In this document: in pieces, positions 37,880 through 46,280 of the stretch
How the letters are laid out: every line of letters starts with the position of its first letter
How positions within the stretch are numbered: position 1 is the stretch's first letter
NCBI RefSeq assembly: GCF_900115555.1
Contig: NZ_FOWX01000011.1
Coordinates: forward strand, 99,649 to 163,648
DNA: 64,000 nt
DNA from: Pseudomonas borbori
GTDB taxonomy: Bacteria > Pseudomonadota > Gammaproteobacteria > Pseudomonadales > Pseudomonadaceae
Direction of reading: 5' to 3'
Translations under genes and position numbers: made by a program
The notes under the pieces: model-generated
Database searches by the model: none
What the model was told of the DNA's origin: nothing
What the model saw: the letters and a program-made list of their open reading frames with translations, nothing else

Positions 37880-39521
37880 ATACGCGCTCCTTGAACGGGG
37901 CGACACCGATACGGCGGAAGGTGTCGAGGAAACTTTCTTCATCGGTGCGCTGCTCGACGTAGACCTTGATGATCTTATCGATGACATCCGGCATGTCTTC
38001 CTGGGCAAAGGACGGACCGAGAATCTGCGCCAGGCTGGCGTCACGGCCTGAGCTGCCGCCGATGGATACCTGGTAGAACTCCTGGCCCTTCTTGTCCACG
38101 CCGAGGATGCCGATGTGGCCGACGTGGTGGTGGCCGCAGGCGTTCATGCAGCCGGAGATGTTCAGCTCGATGTCGCCGATGTCGAACAGGTAATCCAGGT
38201 CGTCGAAACGGCGCTGGATGGCTTCGGCTACCGGGATTGATTTGGCGTTGGCCAGCGAGCAGAAATCGCCACCCGGGCAGCAGATAATGTCGGTTAGAAG
38301 GCCCACGTTCGGGGTGGCAAAGCCGTGTTCACGCAGCTCGCCCCAAAGCGTGAACAGCTGGCTCTGTTCCACGTCGGCTAGGATGATGTTCTGGTTATGG
38401 CTGTTACGTGATTCGCCAAAGCTGTAGCGGTCAGCCAGATCAGCGATTGCATCAAGCTGCTTGTCGGTCACATCGCCAGGCGATACGCCTGTGGGTTTGA
38501 GCGACAACGTAACGGCGATATAGCCGGCTTTTTTGTGGGCAAAGGTATTGCGCTCACGCCAGCGGGCAAAGCCTGGATGCGCAGCATCCAGTGCAGCCAA
38601 GGCGGCATCTTGATCGACTAAGGTTTTGTAAGCAGGGTCAACAAAATGCGCTGAAACGCGGGCCACTTCGGCTTCGGTAAGCGTGGTGGGGCCATCTTTG
38701 ATCTGCGCCCACTCGGCATTCACGCGCTCGGCAAACACTTCTGGGGTCAGTGCTTTAACCAGGATTTTGATGCGTGCTTTAAATTTGTTATCTCGACGGC
38801 CGTAGCGGTTGTACACGCGCAAAATGGCATCGAGGTAGCTGAGCAGGTGCTGCCAGGGCAGAAACTCATTGATAAAGCTGCCAACCACCGGGGTGCGCCC
38901 CAAACCACCGCCCACGGCGACGCGAAAGCCTAGCTCGCCAGCGTCATTGCGCACGGCTTCCAAACCGATATCGTGCACTTCGATAGCGACCCGGTCGGTC
39001 ACGGCGCCGTTGATCGCAATCTTGAACTTGCGTGGCAGGTGAGTGAATTCGGGGTGGAAGGTCGACCACTGGCGGATGATTTCACACCATGGGCGCGGGT
39101 CGATGATCTCGTCCTTGGCCACGCCAGCGAACTGGTCGGTGGTGGTGTTGCGCACACAGTTGCCGCTGGTCTGGATCGAGTGCATCTGCACAGTGGCCAG
39201 CTCGGCGAGAATATCGGGCACGTCTTCCAGATCTGGCCAGTTGAACTGCACGTTCGTCCGAGTGCTGATATGGGCATAGCCCTTGTCGTAGTCACGGGCG
39301 ATCTTGGCAATCATCCGCACCTGTTTGGAGGACATCAGGCCGTAGGGCACGGCAATCCGCAACATGGGCGCAAAGCGCTGAATGTATAGGCCATTTTGCA
39401 GGCGCAGCGGGCGAAATTCTTCGCCACTGAGCTCGCCAGCCAGATAACGGCGGGTCTGATCACGGAACTGCTGAACGCGGTCCTCGATGATTTGTTGATC
39501 GTACTGGTCGTATACGTACAT
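37863..39521 (-). CDS. cysI: Assimilatory sulfite reductase hemoprotein subunit CysI, apparent mosaic gene
   Basis: This 552-residue sirohaem/[4Fe-4S] enzyme reduces sulfite to sulfide in cysteine synthesis. Both ferredoxin-like halves are present. STRTNVQFNWPDLEDVP and GNCVRNTTTDQFAG bind sirohaem, and the cluster cysteines are in CCPGGDFC (near 415) and SGCMNACGHHH (near 457). The ATG at 39521 follows AGGACC. The coding DNA between about 38280 and 39000 uses many more A/T-ending codons than the flanks and the neighbouring genes, which suggests an imported segment. The reading frame is intact. Confidence 0.92.
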   Translation of the reverse strand: MYVYDQYDQQIIEDRVQQFRDQTRRYLAGELSGEEFRPLRLQNGLYIQRFAPMLRIAVPYGLMSSKQVRMIAKIARDYDKGYAHISTRTNVQFNWPDLEDVPDILAELATVQMHSIQTSGNCVRNTTTDQFAGVAKDEIIDPRPWCEIIRQWSTFHPEFTHLPRKFKIAINGAVTDRVAIEVHDIGLEAVRNDAGELGFRVAVGGGLGRTPVVGSFINEFLPWQHLLSYLDAILRVYNRYGRRDNKFKARIKILVKALTPEVFAERVNAEWAQIKDGPTTLTEAEVARVSAHFVDPAYKTLVDQDAALAALDAAHPGFARWRERNTFAHKKAGYIAVTLSLKPTGVSPGDVTDKQLDAIADLADRYSFGESRNSHNQNIILADVEQSQLFTLWGELREHGFATPNVGLLTDIICCPGGDFCSLANAKSIPVAEAIQRRFDDLDYLFDIGDIELNISGCMNACGHHHVGHIGILGVDKKGQEFYQVSIGGSSGRDASLAQILGPSFAQEDMPDVIDKIIKVYVEQRTDEESFLDTFRRIGVAPFKERVYAANH

Positions 39522-39857
39522 GAAGGGTCCTGTTTTCAGGCTGCTTACAGCAATTCTGCGCGCACGGCCGCGCACCCCTAACGGAGCTGAAGGAAGATAC
39601 CAGCTCAGGGTTATGCGCAAAAGTGAAGTTTAAGCATATGGTAAGAACCTTTGGTACTAAGCCTGGGCGAGAGCATAACTTCAAAGGTCGTGGAGATAGC
39701 GAAGGCTGTCGTCAGGTGTTCGCAGCGTCGCTAGCGGGTGCTGGAGGCAGTCGCGGCAGGCGAGAGTTTTTCATAACCTCTCAGCACTTGAGCTGACACG
39801 CCTCCTGAGCTTAACTGCACAAGCGAACCATTCATAAACACAAAAAAAAGGTAGCCC
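39522..39857. promoter_or_regulatory. Intergenic region between cysI and a small membrane protein gene
   Basis: This 336-bp stretch separates two divergent genes and should hold both promoters. It includes an AT-richer section at 39600-39680. An inverted pair GAGCTG/CAGCTC lies at about 39582-39606. I see no gene in it. A GCGAGAGTTTTTC motif at about 39761 also occurs, inverted, in the nar leader near 46115. No regulator site is assigned with confidence. Confidence 0.45.
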
Positions 39858-39971
39858 ATGAGCGATCACAGCGAACTCGGAAGCCGGGACAGCATTGCGG
39901 ACGCCAGAGCGGTCTTCATTCTGATATTGATAGCGGTGGCGACGGCGGTTTTCTGGGTTAGCCAGCAATAA
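39858..39971 (+). CDS. 37-residue single-helix membrane protein
   Basis: This small ORF has a good ribosome binding site (AAGGTAGCCC before the ATG). It encodes a charged N-terminus (MSDHSELGSRDSIADARA) and one hydrophobic helix (FILILIAVATAVFWV) ending in SQQ. The pattern of charged head plus one helix and the strong initiation site support translation. I do not recognise a named family. It is divergent from cysI. Confidence 0.6.
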   Translation: MSDHSELGSRDSIADARAVFILILIAVATAVFWVSQQ

Positions 39972-40138
39972 CCAGGACTGCTTGAAATCGACTCCGGCCC
40001 GTCGCCGCCGGTTTTATCCGTGTGCGGGTAGTCGAGGGCAAACAACCACCGTTTGGGGCGCATGCGGCTCACCTGTGTGGGCGGAAGGCCTGCCGATGCT
40101 TAGTCGCGGCTCGTGGTGAAACCTCGACAGGCCCTGGT

Positions 40139-40363
40139 TCAGACACCTGCGAAATGCAGCACCAGTTTGACCACGGCATAGATCACCAGCACGAACAGCA
40201 GGGTGAACAGCAGCCCGAGGATGATGAAATGGCTGGGTTTACCGCGGCGGAAGTCACGGCTGCGCTTCTTGCCGCTCTGTACGCCGATGGCCGCCGCCAG
40301 CACGCTCTGCAGCATTTCCCACAGAGTCAGCGGCTTGTCGTCTGGATCATCCTGCTTGCTCAT
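40139..40363 (-). CDS. DUF2970 small membrane protein
   Basis: This 74-residue protein matches DUF2970. A cytoplasmic N-terminal part contains LWEMLQSVLAAAIGVQSGKKRSRDF, followed by one membrane helix (about 47-68). An AGGGG site lies before the ATG at 40363. The function is unknown. It is the gene downstream of the MATE transporter on the same strand, 55 bp away. Confidence 0.85.
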   Translation of the reverse strand: MSKQDDPDDKPLTLWEMLQSVLAAAIGVQSGKKRSRDFRRGKPSHFIILGLLFTLLFVLVIYAVVKLVLHFAGV

Positions 40364-40418
40364 ATGCGTCCCCTGGATTGTGACTTGTCGGGCCTGTCGA
40401 TCATCCTTCGATAGTTGC

Positions 40419-41744
40419 TCACAGTTGAATCCGGGTCCAGCCGCGTCGTTGCCACATCACGGCGAAAATCGCCGAGGCGAGGCCGCGCTGGAGAATCTGC
40501 AAGCTCCAGATGGCCAGCAAACCATAGCCCAATATGGGGCCGAGCAGATAAGCCAAGGGTAGAAAGAACAGCCACTGATTGCCCAGGCTGACCAGCATCA
40601 CCGTGCGGCTGGCGCCGGCGCCCAGCAGCGCCTGGGTGAGCACCAGGGCGGTGGCATCCAGCACCATGCCCATGCCGGTCAGGCGCAACGGCCAGCTGCC
40701 CAGTTCGATCAACGCCGGATCGCTGACGAACAGCCGCAAGATCAGTTCCGGGTACAGCCAGAAAGGCGCGCCCAGCAGCATCAAGCCGACTGCCGCGACC
40801 TTGACCACGTCCCAGCCCCAGCGATGGGCGGCGACGAAGTCCTTCTCACCCAGGCTGTGGCTGACCAGAGTGGTGGCCGCCATGCCCAGGCCGATGGCCG
40901 GAAGGATCAGCAGCAGCGCCAGGTTGATCAACACATGGGCAACCGCCAGCTCGGCGGTGCCAACCTGGCCGATGATCCAGAACAGTGCGGTGATGCCGGT
41001 GGCAAAGAAGAATTGCTGGGCCGAATTGGGCAGCGACAGACGCAGCATGCTGCGCAGGTCAATGGTGCCGGGGCGGCGGGTCAGGAAACCCTGGTGGCGA
41101 GCGCTGTGCCAGGTCTGCACGGCATAGATCAGTGAACCCAGGTACAGCGCCAGGGTAGTGCCCAGCCCTGAACCGGGCGCGCCCATCTGTGGCAAGCCGA
41201 ACAGGCCGTGAATCAGCGAATAGCTGATCAGTACATTGGCCAGGTGCATGATCACCAGGGTACGCATATAGACGCCGGAGCGGTGGTTGCCATTCCAGTA
41301 GCCGCGGAAGGAGAAGTTCAGGCCGACGGCGAAGATCGCCAGCACCCGCCACTCGAAGTAGGCGGTGCCGATGCCCAGTACCTCGGCATCGCCTGACAAC
41401 AGTCTTATGATCGGCTGGGCGTTCAGCCAGCAGAACAGCGTCAGTGGCAGGGCGAGGCACAGCGCGATCAGCATGCCGACATTCAGCGGCGCCGCCAGCT
41501 CATCCAGGCGTCCTGCGCCGCGGCGCCGTGCGACCTGGGCTTGCACGCCGGCACCAAGGCCCATGACCAGGGCGATGGCCATGAAGTTGGCATAGCTGCC
41601 GATGCCGACTCCGGCCAGGGCCTTCTCGCCGAGGTGGCCGACCATGGCCGCATCCACCAGGTTGAGCAGGCTCTGGCTGAGCATGCCGCCGATAATCGGT
41701 AGGCCGAGGGTGAGGATATGCCGTAGGCGTTGACGCTCGATCAT
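40419..41744 (-). CDS. MATE family efflux transporter
   Basis: This 441-residue protein has twelve membrane helices arranged as two homologous halves. Motifs include GLPIIGGMLSQSLLNLVDAAMVGHLG in helix 1 and the matching helix 7 region LSLPNSAQQFFFATG. MATE pumps export cationic drugs or metabolites using Na+ or H+. The substrate here is unknown. The ATG at 41744 has only a weak ribosome binding site. Confidence 0.88.
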   Translation of the reverse strand: MIERQRLRHILTLGLPIIGGMLSQSLLNLVDAAMVGHLGEKALAGVGIGSYANFMAIALVMGLGAGVQAQVARRRGAGRLDELAAPLNVGMLIALCLALPLTLFCWLNAQPIIRLLSGDAEVLGIGTAYFEWRVLAIFAVGLNFSFRGYWNGNHRSGVYMRTLVIMHLANVLISYSLIHGLFGLPQMGAPGSGLGTTLALYLGSLIYAVQTWHSARHQGFLTRRPGTIDLRSMLRLSLPNSAQQFFFATGITALFWIIGQVGTAELAVAHVLINLALLLILPAIGLGMAATTLVSHSLGEKDFVAAHRWGWDVVKVAAVGLMLLGAPFWLYPELILRLFVSDPALIELGSWPLRLTGMGMVLDATALVLTQALLGAGASRTVMLVSLGNQWLFFLPLAYLLGPILGYGLLAIWSLQILQRGLASAIFAVMWQRRGWTRIQL

Positions 41745-41883
41745 GCAGGGTTCGCTGTGGGCCGGTTAACCCGGCATGCAGAATGCTCAGCGCCGGAGGT
41801 GGTGCGCATCTTAACCCGCGGGCAGCTGTCGAGGCATGTCTCAGGACATCGACAATCACCTGCCTCGGCAGCGTGCCTCGGTC

Positions 41884-42930
41884 TCAAACACCGTCTGTGC
41901 GCTCGCCCGGGAGGCGGCGGCCGCGTATTTCGACCGCCCGTGCGCGCAACTGGCCGCAGCCACCGTCGATATCCTGGCCGGCGGAGTTGCGCACCTTGGT
42001 CAGCACGCCGCGGCTGTGCAGGTAGCGCACCATCTGCACGATGCGCTCGCCATCCGGGCGCTGGAACTCATCGTCTTGCAGGCTGTTGTAGGGGATCAGG
42101 TTCATGATCGCGTACTTGCCCTTGAGCAGACGCAGGATGCCGTCCATTTCGGCCTGGCTGTCGTTGATGCCCTTGAGCAGCGTCCACTGGTACTGGATCG
42201 GATAATCGATCTGGCGGGCGTAGGTTTCGCCCAGCTCGACCAGTTCCTCGGGGTCGATACGCGGCGCGCGCGGCAACAATTGCTGGCGCAGTTCGCCATC
42301 GCTGGTGTGCAGCGACAGGGCCAGCGCCGGCTTGATCCGTTGTTGCGGCAGACGCTCGAACACCCGCGGATCGCCTACGCTGGAGAACACCAGGTTGCGC
42401 TGGCCAATGCCGCCCTCGGTGCCGAGCAGGTCGATGGCGTCCAGCACGTTGTCGAGGTTGTGCGCCGGTTCGCCCATGCCCATGAACACCACCTTCTTCA
42501 CCGGGCGAATGCGCCGGGCCAGGGTCACCTGGGCGACGATCTCGGCCGTGCTCAACTGGCGCAGCAGACCGCTCTTGCCGGTCATGCAGAATACGCAGCC
42601 CACCGCGCAGCCGACCTGGCTGGAGACGCACAGGCCATCGCGCGGCAGTAGCACGCTTTCGACCATCTGCTTGTCGGCCAGCTCCACCAGCAAGCGTGCC
42701 GAGCCGTCCGCCGCCGGGTGCTCGGCGTTGAGGCGGGCGAGGGCGTTGAGCTCCGCCGTCAACTGCGGCAGGGCATTACGCACCGCCAGCGGCAGGAAGT
42801 TCTCGGTCTTCTGGTGGCGCGTACCGCTATCGAGGGGCTTGCCTTGCAGCCAGGCACGCATGATCCGCCCGATATGCTGGGGTTTGCCGCCGAGGGCGGC
42901 GAGCTGCTGTTGAAAATCGTGGATATGCAT
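41884..42930 (-). CDS. RlmN/Cfr-family radical SAM RNA methyltransferase paralogue
   Basis: This 348-residue radical SAM enzyme has the cluster motif CAVGCVFC, the SAM-binding GMGEPAHNLDNV and SLHTSDGELRQ. Near the C-terminus KVRNSAGQDIDGGCGQL provides the methyl-carrying cysteine. It therefore has the machinery to methylate adenosine C2 or C8. The main rlmN of pseudomonads lies with ndk and pilF, so this is an extra member whose RNA target is not known. It occupies the same place after cysI in P. aeruginosa as I recall. Confidence 0.83.
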   Translation of the reverse strand: MHIHDFQQQLAALGGKPQHIGRIMRAWLQGKPLDSGTRHQKTENFLPLAVRNALPQLTAELNALARLNAEHPAADGSARLLVELADKQMVESVLLPRDGLCVSSQVGCAVGCVFCMTGKSGLLRQLSTAEIVAQVTLARRIRPVKKVVFMGMGEPAHNLDNVLDAIDLLGTEGGIGQRNLVFSSVGDPRVFERLPQQRIKPALALSLHTSDGELRQQLLPRAPRIDPEELVELGETYARQIDYPIQYQWTLLKGINDSQAEMDGILRLLKGKYAIMNLIPYNSLQDDEFQRPDGERIVQMVRYLHSRGVLTKVRNSAGQDIDGGCGQLRARAVEIRGRRLPGERTDGV

Positions 42931-43010
42931 GGGGCGCGGATGCTACCACGCTGCGCCGGGGCCGCGAAACGCAGTGACCTGGGCGGGCGCTGAGCCCGCC
43001 GAGTGAGGGG

Positions 43011-43619
43011 TTACAGGCTTTCCACGCGGATAGCCAGCGCCGTAGTCAGGCGAATCACTACCTGGCGGTTGAGGTGCTCGGGCTTGATTTGTACATCCGG
43101 GCGAACCTTCACGGTCTTGCGACTGCCATCCGCAAACTCCAGGGTGGCGGTGTGCTGTGTCGTGTCGATGGCCTTGACCACGGCGGTAATTTCCAGGGTT
43201 TCAGCCAGCAGCATGCCCGGCTTGGCTCCGGCTGGCGTGGTGGCGAGCACGCCGGCCGCGCCATCCTGGGTCTCATCACTCTGCTCGCGCAGGAAGACCA
43301 GCTGTTCCAGAGCCACGGTGGCATTGACCTTGTCGCCGACTTTCAGCTGCGGGAAATTGACCATTTCCGGGCTGGCCTGAAAGGTGCGCCGATGGCCCTG
43401 CTCATCCTCAAGGGTAAAGTTGCGCGCGGCATAGTCGATAGCGCTGACCACGGCGTGAATCTGCACCACCTCGGTGGTCACTCCGCCGGGTACGCCTTCC
43501 ACGGTAATTTGGGTCGTACTGACATCTCGGCTCAGCTGATCGTCCTGCATTTGGCTGCTGCAGGCAGTCAGCAAGGTGGCACTGAGCACTAGCAGGCTCA
43601 GCTGTTTAACTGGATGCAT
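43011..43619 (-). CDS. Putative lipoprotein with two repeat domains
   Basis: This 202-residue protein has a lipoprotein signal peptide (MHPVKQLSLLVLSATLLTAC) with lipidated Cys20. Two similar segments follow: VVSAIDYAARNFTLEDEQGHRRTF and VVKAIDTTQHTATLEFADGSRKTV. Each continues to a short beta-rich run. This suggests an internal duplication of an OB-like or beta-sandwich unit. The function is unknown. AAGGAG precedes the ATG at a good distance. Confidence 0.78.
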   Translation of the reverse strand: MHPVKQLSLLVLSATLLTACSSQMQDDQLSRDVSTTQITVEGVPGGVTTEVVQIHAVVSAIDYAARNFTLEDEQGHRRTFQASPEMVNFPQLKVGDKVNATVALEQLVFLREQSDETQDGAAGVLATTPAGAKPGMLLAETLEITAVVKAIDTTQHTATLEFADGSRKTVKVRPDVQIKPEHLNRQVVIRLTTALAIRVESL

Positions 43620-43867
43620 AGACTTGCTCCTTGTGCTTGCTACGGTCGGGCGTTGCGGGTTTGCTAGGCGGACTTCTGATTGCGCATCGGCTAATACCTG
43701 GTCGAAGCGTGTTTCATCCGGGTTGTCCCAGCAGCCGCAGCTTCACCGCAGGTTTCGTGGCATGCTGTGCGGCAGTTGACCAGATGAGGTTAGCTGGCAT
43801 TGCCTCAGCGTGCCTGCCAGCGTCTGTGCTATGGTCGCGCCCGGAAAAAACAGCGCAGGATCCCTCG

Positions 43868-44170
43868 ATGAAATACATACACCAGCGCGAACACCTCAAC
43901 GAAGACGACGTGGTCGTGATCGAGTGCTCGCAGACCTGCAACATCCGCCTGATGAGCGACGCGAATTTCCGCAGCTTCAAGAATGGCGGTCGGCACACTT
44001 ACCACGGCGGCGCTTTCGATACCTTTCCGGCGAAAATCACCGTGCCCAGCAGCGGCTTCTGGAATATCACCATCGATACCGTGACCCGCAAGGCGATCAG
44101 CGTGACGCGCAAACCGACGCTCAAGCACTCGATCAAGATCATCCGCAAGTCGACTTCGCGGCTGAGTTGA
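43868..44170 (+). CDS. DUF1883 domain protein
   Basis: This 100-residue protein matches DUF1883. The start is MKYIHQREHLNEDDVVVIECS, followed by NIRLMSDANFRSFKNGGRHTY, GGAFDTFPAKITVP and SGFWNITIDT. The predicted all-beta small domain has unknown function. The ATG at 43868 follows AGGA by eight bases. It lies near metH in other pseudomonads. Confidence 0.85.
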   Translation: MKYIHQREHLNEDDVVVIECSQTCNIRLMSDANFRSFKNGGRHTYHGGAFDTFPAKITVPSSGFWNITIDTVTRKAISVTRKPTLKHSIKIIRKSTSRLS

Positions 44171-44255
44171 GCGGCGGATATCGCTGCACTTGGATGCGGC
44201 GCTAGCAATGGTGGGTGAATAAGCGTCATTCACTCCTGCGCAATTTAAAGCCCCG

Positions 44256-44287
44256 GTAGGGTGGCAAGCCGCGAAGCGTTTCCCGCC
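44256..44287. repeat. REP-like intergenic palindromic sequence
   Basis: GTAGGGTGGCAAGCCGCGAA followed by GCGTTTCCCGCC resembles the GTAGGGTGG...CCACC-type REP sequences common between pseudomonad genes. The pairing is imperfect. Confidence 0.3.
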
Positions 44288-44363
44288 GATAGTCTCGCCG
44301 CCATTTCCCACATTCGCTGCCGGCCAGCGCTGTCGTGCATCTATGGGCTTGGCCCGTGTTGTC

Positions 44364-44891
44364 TCAGGTCGATTCAAGCCACTGCCGCACCACCTGCAAG
44401 GCCTGGGTCTGGCGCTGCTGCCAGTCGCCCCGGATGCACTGCAGTGGCTGCCGATGCAGGCGCAGCCAGCGTTCACAACGCAGATGGAACTGTTGCCGCT
44501 GAGCCAGCTCTGGCTGGCAGCGCTGGCCATCATCCACCCACGGCACCTGGTTTGGGCTGAGCAGCAGGTGTAGATGGTATTCGCGCTCAAGCAGCGCCTG
44601 TTCCAGCCAGGCGGGGCAGTCGGCAAACAGTTCCTGGCTCCAGAGCATGTTGCTGAGCAGGTGGGTGTCGAGTATCAGCAACTCCGGTCGGGTGGCACGG
44701 GCCTGGTCTTCCCATTGCAGTTGGCCGCGGGCGATGTGCTCGATATCCGCATAGCAGGTATCACGCTGGGTCTGTTCGATGAAGTGGCGAACGTACTCAC
44801 CGACCACGACACCGCCAAACTCGGTGTGGAGTTTGCCGGCCAGCCAGCTTTTGCCGCTGGACTCCGGCCCGGTCAGGACCAGCACCTTCAT
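44364..44891 (-). CDS. NadR-like nicotinamide riboside kinase (AAA P-loop)
   Basis: This 175-residue protein has the P-loop GPESSGKS at residues 8-15 and resembles the C-terminal ribosylnicotinamide kinase domain of NadR. It also shows YVRHFIEQTQRDTCYADIEHIARGQ and LLILDTHLLSNMLW. It has no adenylyltransferase or repressor domain. It overlaps the pnuC stop (ATGA), so imported nicotinamide riboside would be phosphorylated at once and trapped as NMN. That coupling is the known logic of such pairs. Confidence 0.83.
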   Translation of the reverse strand: MKVLVLTGPESSGKSWLAGKLHTEFGGVVVGEYVRHFIEQTQRDTCYADIEHIARGQLQWEDQARATRPELLILDTHLLSNMLWSQELFADCPAWLEQALLEREYHLHLLLSPNQVPWVDDGQRCQPELAQRQQFHLRCERWLRLHRQPLQCIRGDWQQRQTQALQVVRQWLEST

Positions 44892-45454
44892 GCCAGGGCC
44901 AGGGCGCGGTCACGGCGCCAGGTCAGCCAGCCATTGAGCGCCAGCACGGTGAACAGTGCATACAGCCCGGCAGTCAGGTACAGGCCGTGTTGCAGGAACA
45001 GCGCCACGAACAGCACGTCGAGGATGACCCACAGCGGCCAGCACTCCACGCGCTTCTGCGCCATCCAGACTTGCGCAACCAGGCTGAAGGCGCTGAGCGT
45101 TGCGTCCTGCCAGGGCGCGGCTGCGTCGGTGAATGCCAGCATCAGGTAGCCCAGCAGCAATGCGCCTATAGCCCCGGCAGCCAGGCTGAACAGCAGGCCA
45201 TGCTGGTTCAGCCGGTTGACGCGTACGCCCGCCTGGCCGTCGCCGCCACGCGTCCACTGCCACCAGCCATAGAGTTGCAGGCCGGCATAAACGCCCTGCA
45301 GCAGCATGTTCGAATACAGCGCCGCGTCGTAAAAAATCCAGCCATACATAACCACCATGACCAAGCCGACGGGCCAGCACCACAGGTTTTGCTTTACCGT
45401 CAGCCAGACAGCCACAACGCCAATAATCGATGCAATTAATTCCAGGGTCGACAT
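44888..45454 (-). CDS. pnuC: Nicotinamide riboside transporter PnuC
   Basis: This 188-residue inner-membrane protein has about seven helices. Family features are [46 protein letters not shown] and the later [14 protein letters not shown]. PnuC proteins take up nicotinamide riboside by facilitated diffusion, driven by the kinase next to it. A GGGAG site lies close before the ATG at 45454. The decayed metH fragment begins about 45 bp upstream. Confidence 0.9.
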   Translation of the reverse strand: MSTLELIASIIGVVAVWLTVKQNLWCWPVGLVMVVMYGWIFYDAALYSNMLLQGVYAGLQLYGWWQWTRGGDGQAGVRVNRLNQHGLLFSLAAGAIGALLLGYLMLAFTDAAAPWQDATLSAFSLVAQVWMAQKRVECWPLWVILDVLFVALFLQHGLYLTAGLYALFTVLALNGWLTWRRDRALALA

Positions 45455-45499
45455 AAGACTCCCGCACGAGGTGTATCGAAATACGCGAGGCGCGATTGT

Positions 45500-45965
45500 A
45501 GCGATTACCGCGCGCCATGGCTTGGCCTGAGCGCAGCAGGGCGTGGTCCTTGCGCGCCGTATAGCTTTCCACCTGGTCCTTGTCGATCTTGCCGGCGGCG
45601 AAGTAGTGCGCCTGCGGGCGGTCGAAGTCCCAGCCGCTGACCGAGGCGGCGGGGACTATGGCGTGGTGGTCGGTGAGCAACACGCCGCTGCAACCGGCCT
45701 GGCCTTGCTTGGCAGGTCGAGCAGGGTGCCTTTCTCGGTGTGAGCCGGGCAGGCGAAGTGGATGCCTGTGTCGGCTTCCTTGATCAGCTCGTCGTTGGAG
45801 AGCTGTTCGTCCGGCTCGTAGCCCCACCAGGTCTTGCGCACCTGCTGGTGCAGTCATTCGGCGCAGGCTTCGGCCAGGGCCTTGAGCATGATCGGTTTGT
45901 AGTCGTTGTCGGCCTCCTGATAGGCCTTGGCCGCGTCCCCAGCGCCGATACCTGGGTTCGCTGGC
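45500..45965 (-). pseudogene. metH: Decayed 3' fragment of metH (cobalamin-dependent methionine synthase)
   Basis: On the minus strand this stretch encodes recognisable C-terminal MetH sequence: [24 protein letters not shown], then [28 protein letters not shown], and [20 protein letters not shown] followed by [11 protein letters not shown]. The intact MetH at 56704-60402 has the same order in its AdoMet-binding activation domain. The fragment has an in-frame TGA at 45854-45856 replacing a Trp, a short deletion before it, and a frameshift near 45700. The rest of the gene is missing. It represents roughly the last 155 residues of MetH and cannot be functional. It lies between pnuC and the nar operon. 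Confidence 0.88.
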
Positions 45966-46280
45966 GCAAGCAGCAGTTGCTGACTACGCTGAGGAAACGA
46001 TTTTCGGGAGCCAGCCGATCGATCGTATTTTTTCGAGTGCCTGCGAGGGTTGTTTGTTCGCACGTCCCGGCAGAAGGGACATGCAGACTTCAGGCACGGC
46101 TGAGAGTTTGTGGAAAAACTCTCGCCTACTGCGAACACCAGGAGACGCTTTCGCTACGGCGCTCGATATGTTCACAACCTCTGAGCTCGTGCCCTCCGTG
46201 GCCAGTCCGTAGCAAGAACGTTGCCTGACCGGAAGAAGTGACCCGTTACCTCTGAAAACTCCGCTTGCTGGGAGCTTTAT
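45966..46280 (+). promoter_or_regulatory. Leader region of the nar operon
   Basis: This 315-bp stretch should contain the nar promoter. A hairpin GAGAGTTT/AAACTCTC lies at 46102-46123. I looked for the FNR/Anr consensus TTGAT-N4-ATCAA and found no good copy. No NarL heptamer pattern was obvious either. The first bases adjoin the metH remnant, so part of this region may be junk left by the insertion. No gene is supported here. Confidence 0.4.
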
